64,000 nucleotides of DNA from an uncultured Eubacteriales bacterium. Its GTDB lineage: Bacteria > Bacillota > Clostridia > Oscillospirales > Oscillospiraceae. Numbering within the stretch: the stretch's first letter is position 1; each line of letters starts with the position of its first letter. The position numbers were made by a program, and so were the translations under genes. Below the pieces are notes generated by a model. It ran no database searches and was not told the DNA's origin. It saw only the letters and a program-made list of their open reading frames with translations. Of the stretch, positions 43,018 to 54,337 are shown one piece after another. Where the stretch lies: assembly GCA_900317855.1 (NCBI GenBank), contig ONIG01000003.1, forward strand, positions 52,805 through 116,804, in the 5' to 3' direction.

Positions 43018-46000
43018 ATGAGCTACACCCCGTTTGATGCAATTCAGATCGGCATTGCCTCCCCTGAAATGATCCTTTCCTGGTCCTCCGGCGAAGTGAA
43101 AAAGCCCGAGACCATCAACTACCGCACGCTCAAGCCCGAGCGTGACGGCCTGTTCTGCGAGCGCATTTTCGGACCCACGAAGGACTGGGAGTGCCACTGC
43201 GGCAAGTATAAGAAGATCCGCTACAAGGGCAAGATCTGCGACCGCTGCGGCGTTGAAGTCACGCGCGCAAAGGTTCGCCGCGAGCGCATGGGCCACATCG
43301 AGCTGGCCGCGCCCGTGAGCCACATCTGGTACTTCAAGGGCATCCCGTCGCGCATGGGCCTGATCCTCGATCTGACCCCGCGCGTGCTGGAAAAGGTGCT
43401 GTATTTCGGCGCGTACATCGTCACTGACCCCGGCATGACGCCGCTGCAGCGCTGCCAGATTCTGTCCGAAAAAGAGTACCGCGACATGCGCGAGAAGTAT
43501 GAGGACGATTTTGAGGCCGGCATGGGCGCCGAGGCCATCAAGAAGCTCCTGCAGCAGATCGACTGCGCCAAGCTCTCCGAGCAGCTGCGCGCCGAGCTCG
43601 AGGAGGCCAGCGGCCAGAAGAAGGCGAAGATCGTCAAGCGTCTGGAGGTCGTTGAGGCCTTCCACCGCAGCGGCAACCGCCCGGAGTGGATGATCATTGA
43701 CATTCTGCCGGTCATCCCGCCCGAGATCCGCCCCATGGTCCAGCTCGACGGCGGCCGTTTTGCCACGTCCGACCTCAACGACCTGTACCGCCGCGTCATC
43801 AACCGCAACAACCGTCTCAAGCGCCTCATGCAGCTCAATGCGCCGGACATCATCGTCCGCAACGAGAAGCGCATGCTGCAGGAAGCCGTTGATGCCCTGA
43901 TCGATAACGGCCGCCGCGGCCGCGCCGTCACCGGCGCCAACTCCCGCGCGCTCAAGTCCCTGTCCGATATGCTCAAGGGCAAGCAGGGCCGCTTCCGTCA
44001 GAACCTGCTCGGCAAGCGCGTGGACTACTCCGGCCGAAGCGTTATCGTCGTCGGCCCGGACCTGAAGCTCTATCAGTGCGGCGTGCCGAAGGAAATGGCC
44101 ATCGAGCTCTTCCGCCCGTTCGTCATGAAAAAGCTCGTCGAGGACGGCGTTGCCAACAACATCAAGTCTGCCAAGAAGATGGTCGACAAGCAGCGCACCG
44201 AGGTCTGGGACGCGCTCGAGGTTGTCATCAAGGACCACCCGGTCATGCTCAACCGCGCGCCGACGCTCCACCGTCTGGGCATCCAGGCGTTCGAGCCCGT
44301 GCTGGTCGAGGGCCGCGCGCTCAAGCTGCACCCCCTGTGCTGCACCGCATTCAACGCTGACTTCGACGGCGACCAGATGGCCATCCACGTCCCGCTGTCC
44401 GCAGAGGCGCAGGCCGAGGCGCGCATCCTCATGCTCTCGGCCAACAACCTCCTCCGCCCGCAGGACGGCCACCCCGTCACCGTGCCGACGCAGGATATGA
44501 TCCTCGGCGCGTACTACCTGACCTACGTCCGTCTCGGCAAGGCCGAGAAGGGCGCCGAGCAGGTGTTCGTGACCGACGCCGGCGATACCGACCTGCCGGT
44601 CGATGAGATCGTTGACGCAGATGATTTCGTCGCCGCGCAGAAGAAGGCCGAGGCCGAGGGCGGCAAGCTCCCGAGCTATAAGCCGCTCAAGGTCTACCGT
44701 GACCCGAATGAGGCCATCATGGCCTACAACTATGGCGATGTCGGCCTGCACGCGCCGATCCTGGTGCGCGTCGCGCGCGAGGTCAACGGCGAGACGCTGC
44801 ACCGCACGATCGAGACGACCGTCGGCCGCATCATCTACAACGAGCCCATCCCGCAGGACCTCGGCTACGTCGACCGTACCGATCCCGAGCACATGTTTGA
44901 TCTTGAGGTCAGCTTCAAGGTCGGCAAGAAGCAGCTTGGCAAGATCATCGACCGCTGCATCGAGAAGCACGGCTTCACCGTTGCGACCGAGGTGCTCGAT
45001 AACGTCAAGGCCCTCGGCTACAAGTACTCCACCATCGGTGCCATTACGATCTCCATCGCGGACATGACCGTCCCGGAGGAGAAGAAGACCCTCATCTCCG
45101 CCACGGAGAAGAAGGTCATCGCGATCGAGAAGAAGTACAAGCGCGGCTTCATCACCGAGGACGAGCGCTACCGTCTGGCCGTGTCCGAGTGGGAAAAGAC
45201 CACGAAGGACGTCACCTCGGCCCTGCAGAACTGCCTCGATGAGTTCAACCCGATTTATATGATGGCGGACTCCGGCGCCCGTGGTTCCATGGCGCAGATC
45301 CGTCAGCTTGCCGGCATGCGCGGCCTGATTGCGAACACCGCCGGTAAGACCATCGAGATCCCGATCAAGGCCAACTACCGCGAAGGCCTGTCCGTCCTCG
45401 AGTACTTCATCTCGTCCCGAGGCGCCCGTAAGGGCCTGGCCGATACCGCGCTGCGTACCGCCGACTCCGGTTACCTGACCCGTCGTCTGGTCGACGTCTC
45501 GCAGGATGTCATCATCCGCGAGGAGGACTGCGGCACGACCGACGGCATCATGGCCCGCGCCGTGTTCGACAAGGGACAGGAGGTCCAGAGTCTTGGCGAG
45601 AGCATCCACGGCCGCTACCCGGCCGAGCCCGTCGTGTCGCCCAAGACCGGCGAGGTGCTGTTCGATACCGACCATATGCTCATGCCCAACGACGCTAAGG
45701 TGCTCGAGGAGCACGGCATTGAGGAGGTCAAGATCCGCAGCGTCATGACCTGCGAGGCGCGCAGCGGCGTCTGCGCCAAGTGCTACGGCATCAACCTGGC
45801 CATCGGCCAGCCGGTCAACGCCGGCGAGGCGGTCGGCGTTATCGCCGCTCAGTCCATCGGCGAGCCGGGCACGCAGCTGACCATGCGTACGTTCCACACC
45901 GGCGGCGTCGCCGGCGACGACATCACGCAGGGCCTCCCGCGTGTTGAGGAATTGTTCGAGGCACGCAAGCCAAAGAAGATGGCCACCCTCGCCGAGATCC

Positions 46001-46740
46001 CCGGCGTCGTCAGCGTCGAGGAGACGAAGAAGACCTCCATCTACGCCGTCACGATCACGAACCCGGCCGACGGCGAGACCGTCACCTACAACCTGCCGTA
46101 CTCTGCCGGCATCCTCGTTGCCAACGGCGACACGGTCACGAAGGGCCAGCCGCTCTCGAGCGGCGCGTACAGCCCGCACGACGTGCTGCGCATCTGCGGT
46201 GTCGATGCCTGCCAGCAGTATATCATTCAGGAGGTCCAGAAGGTCTACCGTCAGCAGGGCGTTGACATCAACGATAAGCACATCGAGATCATCGTCCGCC
46301 AGATGATGCGCAAGGTCCGCATCGACGATTCCGGCAGCACGGATTTGCTGTCCGGCGCTGTCGTGGACCTGCACGAGTTCCGTGCGGCCAACCGTGAGAT
46401 CGCCGAGCGCATCGCGGCAGGGGAGACCGACCTCGTGCCTGCCACGGCCGAGCATGTCCTCATGGGCATCACGAAGGCGTCGCTCGCCACGGAGAGCTTC
46501 CTGTCGGCCGCGTCCTTCCAGGAGACTACGAAGGTGCTCACCGATGCCGCCATCAAGGGCAAGATTGACCACCTCGTCGGCCTGAAGGAGAACGTCATCA
46601 TCGGCAAGCTCATTCCCGCCGGCAGCGGCCTTGCCTGCTACCGCAACTTCGAGACGAATGAGGAGCCGGCGGCTCCCGCAGAGCCCGAGGACGACGGCGT
46701 GGATCTGTCCGATCTCGCCAATATCTCCAACGCGCTTTAA
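43018..46740 (+). CDS. rpoC: RNA polymerase beta' subunit
   Basis: A 1240-residue subunit carrying the active-site Mg2+ loop [14 protein letters not shown] near residue 445. The N-terminal zinc ribbon is [20 protein letters not shown] at about 60, and the second zinc site is near 911 ([14 protein letters not shown]). The bridge helix region is recognisable in [19 protein letters not shown]. Together with rpoB it forms the polymerase core. It is followed by a strong terminator. Confidence 0.98.
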   Translation: MSYTPFDAIQIGIASPEMILSWSSGEVKKPETINYRTLKPERDGLFCERIFGPTKDWECHCGKYKKIRYKGKICDRCGVEVTRAKVRRERMGHIELAAPVSHIWYFKGIPSRMGLILDLTPRVLEKVLYFGAYIVTDPGMTPLQRCQILSEKEYRDMREKYEDDFEAGMGAEAIKKLLQQIDCAKLSEQLRAELEEASGQKKAKIVKRLEVVEAFHRSGNRPEWMIIDILPVIPPEIRPMVQLDGGRFATSDLNDLYRRVINRNNRLKRLMQLNAPDIIVRNEKRMLQEAVDALIDNGRRGRAVTGANSRALKSLSDMLKGKQGRFRQNLLGKRVDYSGRSVIVVGPDLKLYQCGVPKEMAIELFRPFVMKKLVEDGVANNIKSAKKMVDKQRTEVWDALEVVIKDHPVMLNRAPTLHRLGIQAFEPVLVEGRALKLHPLCCTAFNADFDGDQMAIHVPLSAEAQAEARILMLSANNLLRPQDGHPVTVPTQDMILGAYYLTYVRLGKAEKGAEQVFVTDAGDTDLPVDEIVDADDFVAAQKKAEAEGGKLPSYKPLKVYRDPNEAIMAYNYGDVGLHAPILVRVAREVNGETLHRTIETTVGRIIYNEPIPQDLGYVDRTDPEHMFDLEVSFKVGKKQLGKIIDRCIEKHGFTVATEVLDNVKALGYKYSTIGAITISIADMTVPEEKKTLISATEKKVIAIEKKYKRGFITEDERYRLAVSEWEKTTKDVTSALQNCLDEFNPIYMMADSGARGSMAQIRQLAGMRGLIANTAGKTIEIPIKANYREGLSVLEYFISSRGARKGLADTALRTADSGYLTRRLVDVSQDVIIREEDCGTTDGIMARAVFDKGQEVQSLGESIHGRYPAEPVVSPKTGEVLFDTDHMLMPNDAKVLEEHGIEEVKIRSVMTCEARSGVCAKCYGINLAIGQPVNAGEAVGVIAAQSIGEPGTQLTMRTFHTGGVAGDDITQGLPRVEELFEARKPKKMATLAEIPGVVSVEETKKTSIYAVTITNPADGETVTYNLPYSAGILVANGDTVTKGQPLSSGAYSPHDVLRICGVDACQQYIIQEVQKVYRQQGVDINDKHIEIIVRQMMRKVRIDDSGSTDLLSGAVVDLHEFRAANREIAERIAAGETDLVPATAEHVLMGITKASLATESFLSAASFQETTKVLTDAAIKGKIDHLVGLKENVIIGKLIPAGSGLACYRNFETNEEPAAPAEPEDDGVDLSDLANISNAL

Positions 46741-46758
46741 ACGACCAAATACCAACCG

Positions 46759-46796
46759 TTTCACCGGGATATGCAGGCATATCCCGGTGAAATTTT
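46759..46796 (+). terminator. Terminator of rpoBC
   Basis: TTTCACCGGGATATG pairs with CATATCCCGGTGAAA around CAGG, then TTTT. Confidence 0.9.
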
Positions 46797-46820
46797 CGCT
46801 TCCGTCTTGAATAAAAATGC

Positions 46821-46849
46821 TTGACGAATCTTGTGCAATATGCTAAAAT
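46821..46849 (+). promoter_or_regulatory. Sigma-A promoter of the str operon
   Basis: TTGACG at 46821-46826 and TAAAAT at 46844-46849 are 17 bases apart. The 155-base leader to rpsL contains hairpins CGTGGGC/GCCCACG (near 46860) and GATGC/GCATC (near 46957). Confidence 0.8.
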
Positions 46850-47011
46850 CCTATTTTGCGTGGGCGTGCGCCCACGGATTTGTCATGCCTGTGTAAAAAG
46901 CACAAAAATGGCCGGGATTTCCTGAAAATTTTCCGGCAGAATCACGGTTTATCCGATGCTGTTTTTTGGCATCGTATAAATAGATCCATTTTCGAGGAAA
47001 GGAGGAAAACC

Positions 47012-47434
47012 ATGCCTACTTTTAACCAGTTGGTGAGAAAGGGCAGAGAGAAAGTCACCTACAAGTCCACGTCTCCCGCCATGCAGAAGGGCCTCAACAC
47101 CCTGAAGAACCGCGAGACCAATCTGAGTGCTCCTCAGAAGAGAGGCGTCTGCACTGCCGTGCGTACCTCTACCCCCAAGAAGCCGAACTCCGCGCTTCGT
47201 AAGATCGCCCGTGTGCGTCTGACCAACGGCTACGAGGTAACCGCCTACATCCCGGGCATCGGTCACAACCTGCAGGAGCATAGCGTCGTTATGATCCGCG
47301 GCGGCCGTGTCAAGGACCTTCCTGGCGTTCGTTACCACATCATCCGCGGCACGCTCGATACGCAGGGCGTTTCCGGACGTATGCAGGCCCGTTCCAAGTA
47401 CGGTGCCAAGCGGCCGAAGGCAGGAAAGAAGTAA
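47012..47434 (+). CDS. rpsL: Ribosomal protein S12
   Basis: A 140-residue S12, the decoding-centre protein of the 30S subunit. It has the invariant [11 protein letters not shown] loop, with the streptomycin-determinant Lys intact, and ends [10 protein letters not shown]. The ATG at 47012 follows AAAGGAGG. First gene of the str operon. Confidence 0.98.
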   Translation: MPTFNQLVRKGREKVTYKSTSPAMQKGLNTLKNRETNLSAPQKRGVCTAVRTSTPKKPNSALRKIARVRLTNGYEVTAYIPGIGHNLQEHSVVMIRGGRVKDLPGVRYHIIRGTLDTQGVSGRMQARSKYGAKRPKAGKK

Positions 47435-47563
47435 GTTCCAACAGCAAATTTTGCCCTGTTGTTAACTGATATATATGTATTCGTTAACCCCGGGGCGCAG
47501 ACGGAGATGCACCGCATCTTCGAGTACCTGTGAAGTCATTTTTTAATGAAGGAGGGAAGTATA

Positions 47564-48034
47564 GTGCCCAGAAGAGGTAACGTTCCCAAAAGAGAAATTT
47601 TGCCGGATCCGATGTACAACAGCGTTCTGGTGACGAAGCTCATCAACAGCGTGATGCTCGACGGCAAAAAGGGTGTTGCTCAGAAGGTCGTGTACGATGC
47701 TTTTGACATCATCAAGGAAAAGACCGGCAAGGAACCGCTCGATGCGTTTACCGAAGCCATGAACAACATCATGCCGAGCCTCGAAGTCAAGGCCCGCCGT
47801 GTTGGCGGCGCGACCTACCAGGTTCCTATGGAAGTGCGTCCTGAGAGACGCCAGACGCTCGGCCTGCGCTGGCTGACCGGCTATGCCCGCAAGCGCAGCG
47901 AAAAGACCATGAAGGAGCGCCTCGCAGGCGAAATCATGGATGCCTGCAACAACACCGGCGCTGCTGTGAAGAAGCGCGAAGACACGCACAAGATGGCCGA
48001 GTCCAACAAGGCGTTCGCACACTTCCGCTGGTAA
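47564..48034 (+). CDS. rpsG: Ribosomal protein S7
   Basis: A 156-residue S7, the primary binder of the 3' major domain of 16S rRNA. It starts with a GTG preceded by GAAGGAGGG at seven bases and reads [20 protein letters not shown]; the conserved [15 protein letters not shown] is present, and the length is exact for the family. The 129-base gap from rpsL has small hairpins (AGATGC/GCATCT) that may be the S7 autoregulatory region. Confidence 0.98.
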   Translation: MPRRGNVPKREILPDPMYNSVLVTKLINSVMLDGKKGVAQKVVYDAFDIIKEKTGKEPLDAFTEAMNNIMPSLEVKARRVGGATYQVPMEVRPERRQTLGLRWLTGYARKRSEKTMKERLAGEIMDACNNTGAAVKKREDTHKMAESNKAFAHFRW

Positions 48035-48058
48035 TCTTCCGACTAGGAGCTATCAATT

Positions 48059-50131
48059 ATGCCCAGACAATATTCCCTTGAAAACACAAGAAACATTGGC
48101 ATCATGGCGCACATCGACGCCGGTAAGACGACCACGACGGAACGTATTCTGTTCTACACGGGCGTCAACCACAAGCTCGGTGAGACCCATGAAGGTACCG
48201 CCACCATGGACTGGATGGCGCAGGAGCAGGAGCGCGGCATCACGATCACGAGCGCTGCGACCACTTGCTTCTGGAAGGGCAACCGCATCAATATCATCGA
48301 CACCCCGGGCCACGTCGACTTCACCGTTGAGGTCGAGCGCAGCCTGCGCGTGCTTGACGGCTGCGTGACGGTTCTTTGTGCCAAGGGCGGCGTGGAGCCG
48401 CAGTCCGAGACGGTCTGGAGACAGGCTGACCACTACAATGTTCCCCGCATGATCTACATCAATAAGATGGACATCATGGGCGCGAACTTCTACAACGTTG
48501 TCGACATGGTGCACGAGCGCCTGCGCTGCAACGCTGTTCCGATCCAGCTGCCGATCGGCTCCGAGACGGACTTCCGCGGCATCATCGACCTGCTCGAGAT
48601 GAAGGCGGACGTCTACTACGACGATCTTGGCAAGGATATGCGCGTCGAGGAGATCCCCGAGGATATGCGCGCCGAGGCCGAAGAGTACCGCACGCAGCTC
48701 CTTGAGGCCGTTGCCGATTTCGACGACGAGATCATGGAGATGTATCTGGAAGGTGAGGAAGTCCCCACCGAAAAGATCAAGGCGGCCATCCGCAAGGCCA
48801 CGACGCAGGTTAAGTTCGTCCCGATCGTGTGCGGCACGTCCTATAAGAACAAGGGCGTGCAGAAGCTGCTGGACGCCATCGTCGATTATATGCCGTCCCC
48901 GCTGGACATCCCGCCGATCACCGGCACGGTGCCCAAGACGGATGAGGTCGAGCACCGCGCCGCGGACGATTCCGCGCCGTTCTCCGCTCTGGCCTTCAAG
49001 ATCATGACCGACCCGTACGTCGGCCGTCTGGCGTTCTTCCGTGTCTATTCCGGCACGATCGAAGCCGGCAAGTCCGTCCTGAACTCCACCAAGGGCCAGC
49101 GCGAGCGTCTGGGCCGCATCCTTTTGATGCATGCCAACCACCGCGAGGATATCACGCAGGTCTATTCCGGTGACATCGCGGCGGCGGTCGGCCTCAAGAA
49201 TACGACGACCGGCGACACGCTCTGCGACGAAAAGTACCCGATCGTGCTCGAGTCGATGGAGTTCCCGGAACCGGTCATCCGCGTAGCAATCGAGCCCAAG
49301 ACCAAGGCCGGGCAGGAGAAGATGGACATCGCCCTCGGCAAGCTTGCCGAGGAAGACCCCACCTTCAAGGCCTACACGGACGAGGAAACGGGCCAGACCA
49401 TCATCGCCGGCATGGGCGAGCTCCATCTGGAGATCATCGTCGATCGCCTTCTGCGCGAGTTCCGCGTCGAGGCAAATGTCGGCAGACCTCAGGTCTCCTA
49501 CAAAGAGACCATCACCAAGGCCGCTACGGTGGACACGCGCTACGCGCGCCAGACCGGCGGCAAAGGCCAGTTTGCACACGTCAAGCTCATGGTGGAACCC
49601 AACGAACCCGGCAAGGGTTACGAGTTCATCAACCAGATCACCGGCGGTGCGATTCCGAAAGAGTTTATCCCCTGTGTGGATCAGGGCATCCAGGGCGCAA
49701 TGCAGTCCGGCGTGCTTGCGGGCTATGAGGTCGTGGACGTGAAAGTCACGCTGCTCGACGGCTCGTATCACGAGGTCGACTCGTCCGAGATGGCGTTTAA
49801 GATCTGCGGCAGCATGGCATTCAAGGAAGCCTGCCAGAAGGCGGGCCCGACGCTCCTCGAGCCCATCATGAAGGTCGTCGTTACGGCGCCGGAAAGCTAT
49901 ATGGGCGATGTCATGGGCGATATCAATGCCCGCCGCGGTCAGATCGCCGGCACGGATATCCGCAACGGTGCGGCGATCGTCACTGCAAACGTGCCGCTGG
50001 CATCCATGTTCGGCTATGCGACCGACCTGCGCAGCAAAACGCAGGGCCGCGCGACCTACAGCATGGAGCCCAGCCACTTCGTAGAGCTGCCGAAATCTCT
50101 TCAGGAGAAGATCATCCACGGCAGCAACTGA
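48059..50131 (+). CDS. fusA: Elongation factor G
   Basis: A 690-residue translational GTPase for ribosome translocation and, with RRF, recycling. G1 is [20 protein letters not shown]3 DTPGHVDF, G4 NKMD, followed by domains II-V with the tip region [16 protein letters not shown] and [20 protein letters not shown]. Length is normal. It is 24 bases after rpsG. Confidence 0.98.
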   Translation: MPRQYSLENTRNIGIMAHIDAGKTTTTERILFYTGVNHKLGETHEGTATMDWMAQEQERGITITSAATTCFWKGNRINIIDTPGHVDFTVEVERSLRVLDGCVTVLCAKGGVEPQSETVWRQADHYNVPRMIYINKMDIMGANFYNVVDMVHERLRCNAVPIQLPIGSETDFRGIIDLLEMKADVYYDDLGKDMRVEEIPEDMRAEAEEYRTQLLEAVADFDDEIMEMYLEGEEVPTEKIKAAIRKATTQVKFVPIVCGTSYKNKGVQKLLDAIVDYMPSPLDIPPITGTVPKTDEVEHRAADDSAPFSALAFKIMTDPYVGRLAFFRVYSGTIEAGKSVLNSTKGQRERLGRILLMHANHREDITQVYSGDIAAAVGLKNTTTGDTLCDEKYPIVLESMEFPEPVIRVAIEPKTKAGQEKMDIALGKLAEEDPTFKAYTDEETGQTIIAGMGELHLEIIVDRLLREFRVEANVGRPQVSYKETITKAATVDTRYARQTGGKGQFAHVKLMVEPNEPGKGYEFINQITGGAIPKEFIPCVDQGIQGAMQSGVLAGYEVVDVKVTLLDGSYHEVDSSEMAFKICGSMAFKEACQKAGPTLLEPIMKVVVTAPESYMGDVMGDINARRGQIAGTDIRNGAAIVTANVPLASMFGYATDLRSKTQGRATYSMEPSHFVELPKSLQEKIIHGSN

Positions 50132-50205
50132 CCTGCGCAACCGGCACAATGTGCCTTATAAGAGAGTAAGTCACAACATTATTTTAGAATTAGGAGGATA
50201 TTCTA

Positions 50206-51444
50206 ATGGCAAAGCAGATGTACAATAGAACCAAGCCCCATGTCAATATCGGCACCATCGGCCATATCGACCACGGCAAGACCACCCTGACCGCTGCGAT
50301 CACCAAGGTTCTGTCCCTGGCTGACCCGAACAGCGCCGAGTTCGCTGCCTACGACCAGATCGATAAGGCTCCGGAAGAAAAGGCTCGTGGCATCACGATC
50401 AACACCGCTCATGTTGAGTACCAGACCGACGACCGCATCGGCGCCGACGGCACCGAGATCAAGGGCCGCCACTATGCGCACGTCGACTGCCCGGGCCACG
50501 CCGACTATATCAAGAACATGATCACCGGCGCTGCTCAGATGGACGGCGCGATCCTCGTTATCGCTGCTTCCGACGGCCCGATGGCTCAGACCCGTGAGCA
50601 CCTGCTGCTCGCCCGCCAGGTTAACGTTCCGTACGTTCTGGTGTTCCTGAACAAGGTCGACCAGGTCGACGATCCCGAGCTGCTCGAGCTCGTCGAGATG
50701 GAAGTCCGTGAGCTGCTCGACAAGTACGACTTCCCGGGCGACGACACCCCGATCATCAAGGGCTCCGCTCTGAACGCTCTGATCTCCGAGTCCACCGATC
50801 CGAAGGCCCCCGAGTATGCCTGCATCTGGGAGCTCATGGACGCTGTTGACACCTGGATCAAGACTCCGGACCGTGCTGCTGACAAGCCGTTCCTGATGCC
50901 CATCGAGGACGTGTTCACCATCTCCGGTCGTGGCACCGTCGTTACCGGCCGTGTCGAGCGTGGCACCGTCAAGGTTGGCGATAAGGTTGAGATCGTCGGC
51001 ATCAAGGACACCCAGGAGACCACCGTCACCGGCACCGAGATGTTCCACAAGACCCTCGAGTTCGCCGAGGCTGGCGACAACGTCGGCTGCCTGCTCCGCG
51101 GCATCGACAAGAAGGGCGTCGAGCGTGGCCAGGTTCTCGCTGCTCCGAAGTCCATCCACCCCCACACCAAGTTCAAGGGCCAGGTTTACGTCCTGTCCAA
51201 GGAAGAGGGCGGCCGTCACACCCCGTTCTTCAACAACTACCGTCCCCAGTTCTACTTCCGTACCACCGACGTGACCGGCGTCATCAGCCTCCCCGAGGGC
51301 GTTGAGATGTGCATGCCCGGCGATAACGTCGACATGGACGTCGAGCTGATCACCCCGATCGCGATCGAGGTTGGCCTGCGCTTCGCTATCCGTGAAGGCG
51401 GCCGTACCGTTGGTTCCGGTGTTGTCATCGCCATCAACGAGTAA
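50206..51444 (+). CDS. tuf: Elongation factor Tu
   Basis: A 412-residue EF-Tu that delivers aminoacyl-tRNA to the ribosome. G1 is GHIDHGKTT, with Ile replacing the usual Val before Asp; switch I has [14 protein letters not shown]3 is DCPGHADY and G4 NKVD. Between HVEYQT and [10 protein letters not shown] there are 13 residues (about 75-87, [13 protein letters not shown]) where most bacteria have two, making the protein about 11-15 residues longer than usual. Domains II and III are standard. The leader has AGGAGG before the ATG. It closes the str operon. Confidence 0.98.
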   Translation: MAKQMYNRTKPHVNIGTIGHIDHGKTTLTAAITKVLSLADPNSAEFAAYDQIDKAPEEKARGITINTAHVEYQTDDRIGADGTEIKGRHYAHVDCPGHADYIKNMITGAAQMDGAILVIAASDGPMAQTREHLLLARQVNVPYVLVFLNKVDQVDDPELLELVEMEVRELLDKYDFPGDDTPIIKGSALNALISESTDPKAPEYACIWELMDAVDTWIKTPDRAADKPFLMPIEDVFTISGRGTVVTGRVERGTVKVGDKVEIVGIKDTQETTVTGTEMFHKTLEFAEAGDNVGCLLRGIDKKGVERGQVLAAPKSIHPHTKFKGQVYVLSKEEGGRHTPFFNNYRPQFYFRTTDVTGVISLPEGVEMCMPGDNVDMDVELITPIAIEVGLRFAIREGGRTVGSGVVIAINE

Positions 51445-51458
51445 TTTCCGGTTTTCTG

Positions 51459-51495
51459 AATTCCTCTCCGGCTTCGGCCGGGGAGGAATTTTTTT
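51459..51495 (+). terminator. Terminator of the str operon
   Basis: A 14-bp stem AATTCCTCTCCGGC/GCCGGGGAGGAATT closed by a TTCG tetraloop and followed by TTTTT. Confidence 0.92.
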
Positions 51496-51592
51496 GCTTT
51501 GCGACAAAATTGTTTCACAACCAAAACTTTAATTACTTTTCTAATGCTTTTTTAATAATTGCGGCCTATATTTCGTGGTGAAAAAAGGCTCC

Positions 51593-51625
51593 AGGCACCG
51601 CACCGATGGGATGCGGGCGCCTGTG
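51593..51625 (+). other. Structured leader hairpin before the SLH repeat protein
   Basis: CAGGC-A-CCGCA pairs with TGCGG-GC-GCCTG around 9 bases in the AT-rich gap between tuf and the surface-protein gene. The 195-base gap otherwise holds no gene; no clear promoter could be fixed. Confidence 0.4.
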
Positions 51626-51689
51626 TCCGACATTTTGCCGGCACCTTTTCCATGTATGCTTGCTTGGAATTTGAAGGAGGCAAAATCCT

Positions 51690-54281
51690 ATGAAAAAAAT
51701 GCGCAAGGCGTTGAGTCTGATGCTGGCCCTCGTGCTGGCGTTCAGCCTCGCTGCGGTCCCGGCTTTCGCGGCAGGCACGGAAGCGGAGAGCAGCACATCC
51801 GACACGGCCTATGGTCAGCTGCACAACGGTCTGCTCAGCGAGATCCTGAGCCAGATCGGCATCGCCAACGACGATAACTTTATCCACGGCATCGTCGGCG
51901 TGAACATCAAAGATCTGGTCGACCATATCGGCAGCGACAGCAATTTCACCCACGGCATCGTGCGCGTGACGGTCGGCGATCTGTTCAAGAATATCGCCAG
52001 CAACAGCAACTATACGCACGGCATCGTGACCGTGGTCGATAACCGCATCAATATCAATTTCGGCCTCGCCTTCCAGGATGCGCAGCAGCAGGACGCGAGC
52101 GGGGAGACCGCCCGCACGTTCCTGACCGAGCTGCTCACGGATGCCGGCATGACCAAGATCCAGAGCAGCGGCATTGTCAATGCCGTCGCAGCCGGCACGC
52201 TCAGCGAGGATCAGGCATCCGCCATGGTCGATCAGCTCGCTGCGACCGGAAAGATCAGCCTGACGGATATCACGACCCTGCTCGGCAGCCTGACGGACAG
52301 CGGTCTGCTCGACGTCAGCACGGCGGCGCAGCTGTTTCGCGATGCAGCCGTGACCGTTGCGGCGGCACTCGGCATCCAGCCCCTGCAGGGCAAGGGCAAT
52401 GTGTCCGTGCTTTCGCACATTCTCGACAGCATCCATATTGTTGACGGCGATAACTTCATTCATGGCATCGTGAGCGTGAACATCAACGACCTCGTCGATC
52501 ACATCGTCAGCAACAGCAACTTTATCCACGGCATCGTCGGTGTCAAGACCGGCGACCTGTTTGACAATATTGCCAGCGGCTGCAACTATACGCACGGCAT
52601 CGTGACCGTCAGCGGCAACGTCATCAATATCAACTTCGGCGCAGCCATCACGGACGCCAAGGCGGATGATCTGGACGGCGAGAATGCGCGCACGATCCTG
52701 ACGAACATCTGCAAGGCCGCCGGCATCCCGGACAGCCAGACGGACGTGATCGTCTCCGGCATCGCGCAGAAGAATCTGTCCGCGGACGATGCGCAGACCT
52801 TTACCACCCAGCTTGTCAAAACCGGCGCGTTTGATCTCGCCGGCGCGGCGTCCGTGATCTGTGCGCTCGACAGCGACCAGACCATCAGCGACGGCACTGC
52901 GGTCGAGCTCATGAAATCTGCCGCTGCCACGCTGGCCGTCAACAAGGACGCGGCCGATACCGTGACGGCCTCCCTCACGGATAACGATACGGTGCTCTCG
53001 CACATTCTCGACCAGCTGCGCATCGTCAACGGCGATAACTTCATTCACGGCATCGTCGGCGTGGACGTGGGCGACCTCGTCGATCACATCGCCAGCGACA
53101 GCAACTTCATTCATGGCATCGTGAACGTGGATGTGGGCGATCTGTTCAAGGATATTGCCAGCAACAACAACTACATGCACGGCATCATCACCATCACTGG
53201 CAACACGGTGAACATCAACTTTGGTCAGGTCATCGGCGACATTGCCGCCGGCGGCGCGAACAGCGAGGCTGCCCAGCAGGCGTTCGCCGAGATCCTGAAA
53301 GCCTTCGGCGTGACGCAGACCGGCATCAACGCCATCCTGACGGGCATTGCGGGCAGCATCCTTACGAACGATCAGATCGCGCAGTTGCTGTCCCAGCTCA
53401 TTTCCTCGGCAAATATGAACCTGAAGAATGTCGTGACGATCATCTGCGCGCTCTACAACAGCCGCACCATCACGCTCCAGCAGGCTATGACGCTGCTGGA
53501 AAAGTACATCTCCCAGATGGGCAGCAACAGCGGCAATAGCGGCAACAACAGTGGTAACAACAGTGGCAATAGCGGCAGCACCGGCAGCGGCAACAACGGC
53601 GGCAGCACCGGCACGGAGCCGACGCAGTCGGCCGGCCTGCTGGACACGACCAACCACAACGCCTATGTTTCCGGCCGCAGCGCAACTACTTTTGCGCCGA
53701 CCGGTACGCTCTCGCGCGCCGAGGCGGCCCAGCTGCTCTACGAGCTCATGACCGAGCAGGCGCACAAGCAGTATGACTGCAGCGACAACGATTTCAGTGA
53801 CGTTCCGGCCGGCCAGTGGTACACGGTTGCGGTCAGCACACTGGCCAACGTCGGGGCCATTACCGGCTGCGGCGACGGCACCTTCCAGCCGGGAAAGTCG
53901 ATCAGCCGCGCGGAATTCGTGACCATTCTCACCGGGATCTATGGTGAGAACACATCGAAAGGTATGCCGTTTTCCGACGTGGGCCGCAGCTGGTACTATG
54001 ATGCAGTCGCCACGGCCTATGCCAACGGCTGGGTCAGCGGCTACACGGACGGCACCTTCCGCCCGGACCAGACCATCACCCGCGCCGAGGCGGTCGTCAT
54101 CCTCAACAGCGTGCTTGGCCGCGGCGGCGACCTGTCATTTGTGCAGGCCCATGCGCAGGCAGCGCTGCACTTTACGGATATCACGCCGGGCGCATGGTAC
54201 TACGCCGACGTCATCGAGGCATCGGTCGCCCACACCTATACGGAGTTGGCCGGCATCGAGCGCTGGACGGCGCTCGCCTGA
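51690..54281 (+). CDS. SLH-domain surface protein with an unrecognised HGIV repeat
   Basis: An 863-residue secreted protein. Signal peptide ends near residue 27 (LAAVPAFAAG). Three near-identical 64-residue blocks (62-125, 254-317, 449-512) each hold three copies of a 22-residue unit around NFIHGIVGV..DLVDHI..DS, and end in NINFG. Between blocks are helical, Ala/Asp/Thr-rich stretches of about 130 residues (LSEDQASAMVDQLAATGKIS). A Ser/Asn/Gly linker at about 611-640 leads to three SLH domains (649-835), which should hold it on the wall. ATG follows GAAGGAGG. I do not recognise the repeat; the Val/Ile pattern suggests a beta-solenoid or ligand-binding beta structure. Function unknown. Confidence 0.85.
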   Translation: MKKMRKALSLMLALVLAFSLAAVPAFAAGTEAESSTSDTAYGQLHNGLLSEILSQIGIANDDNFIHGIVGVNIKDLVDHIGSDSNFTHGIVRVTVGDLFKNIASNSNYTHGIVTVVDNRININFGLAFQDAQQQDASGETARTFLTELLTDAGMTKIQSSGIVNAVAAGTLSEDQASAMVDQLAATGKISLTDITTLLGSLTDSGLLDVSTAAQLFRDAAVTVAAALGIQPLQGKGNVSVLSHILDSIHIVDGDNFIHGIVSVNINDLVDHIVSNSNFIHGIVGVKTGDLFDNIASGCNYTHGIVTVSGNVININFGAAITDAKADDLDGENARTILTNICKAAGIPDSQTDVIVSGIAQKNLSADDAQTFTTQLVKTGAFDLAGAASVICALDSDQTISDGTAVELMKSAAATLAVNKDAADTVTASLTDNDTVLSHILDQLRIVNGDNFIHGIVGVDVGDLVDHIASDSNFIHGIVNVDVGDLFKDIASNNNYMHGIITITGNTVNINFGQVIGDIAAGGANSEAAQQAFAEILKAFGVTQTGINAILTGIAGSILTNDQIAQLLSQLISSANMNLKNVVTIICALYNSRTITLQQAMTLLEKYISQMGSNSGNSGNNSGNNSGNSGSTGSGNNGGSTGTEPTQSAGLLDTTNHNAYVSGRSATTFAPTGTLSRAEAAQLLYELMTEQAHKQYDCSDNDFSDVPAGQWYTVAVSTLANVGAITGCGDGTFQPGKSISRAEFVTILTGIYGENTSKGMPFSDVGRSWYYDAVATAYANGWVSGYTDGTFRPDQTITRAEAVVILNSVLGRGGDLSFVQAHAQAALHFTDITPGAWYYADVIEASVAHTYTELAGIERWTALA
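51873..53225 (+). repeat. Three super-repeats, each with three 22-residue HGIV units
   Basis: Blocks start at 51873, 52449 and 53034, periods of 576 and 585 bases (192 and 195 codons). Each block is exactly 64 residues with HGIV or HGII three times, 22 residues apart. The second unit always follows DHI..(D/N)SNF and the third always has Tyr before its HGI(V/I). The consistent within-block differences show that a three-unit block, not a single unit, was duplicated. Confidence 0.9.
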
Positions 54282-54298
54282 ACCCTCAATGAAACAGC

Positions 54299-54331
54299 AA
54301 ACTCCCGGCACATTCGTGCCGGGAGTTTTTT
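54299..54331. terminator. Bidirectional terminator between the SLH gene and DUF4830 gene
   Basis: AAACTCCCGGCAC pairs with GTGCCGGGAGTTT around ATTC and is followed by TTT on plus; on minus the mirror arm also gives a T run. Confidence 0.88.
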
Positions 54332-54337
54332 GCGCCC

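Noticed and set aside
51873..53225. Regularly spaced repeats that might be taken for a CRISPR-like array
   Set aside because: The repeats are in frame, codon-wobble variable and code for a conserved 22-residue protein motif; no cas genes are present.
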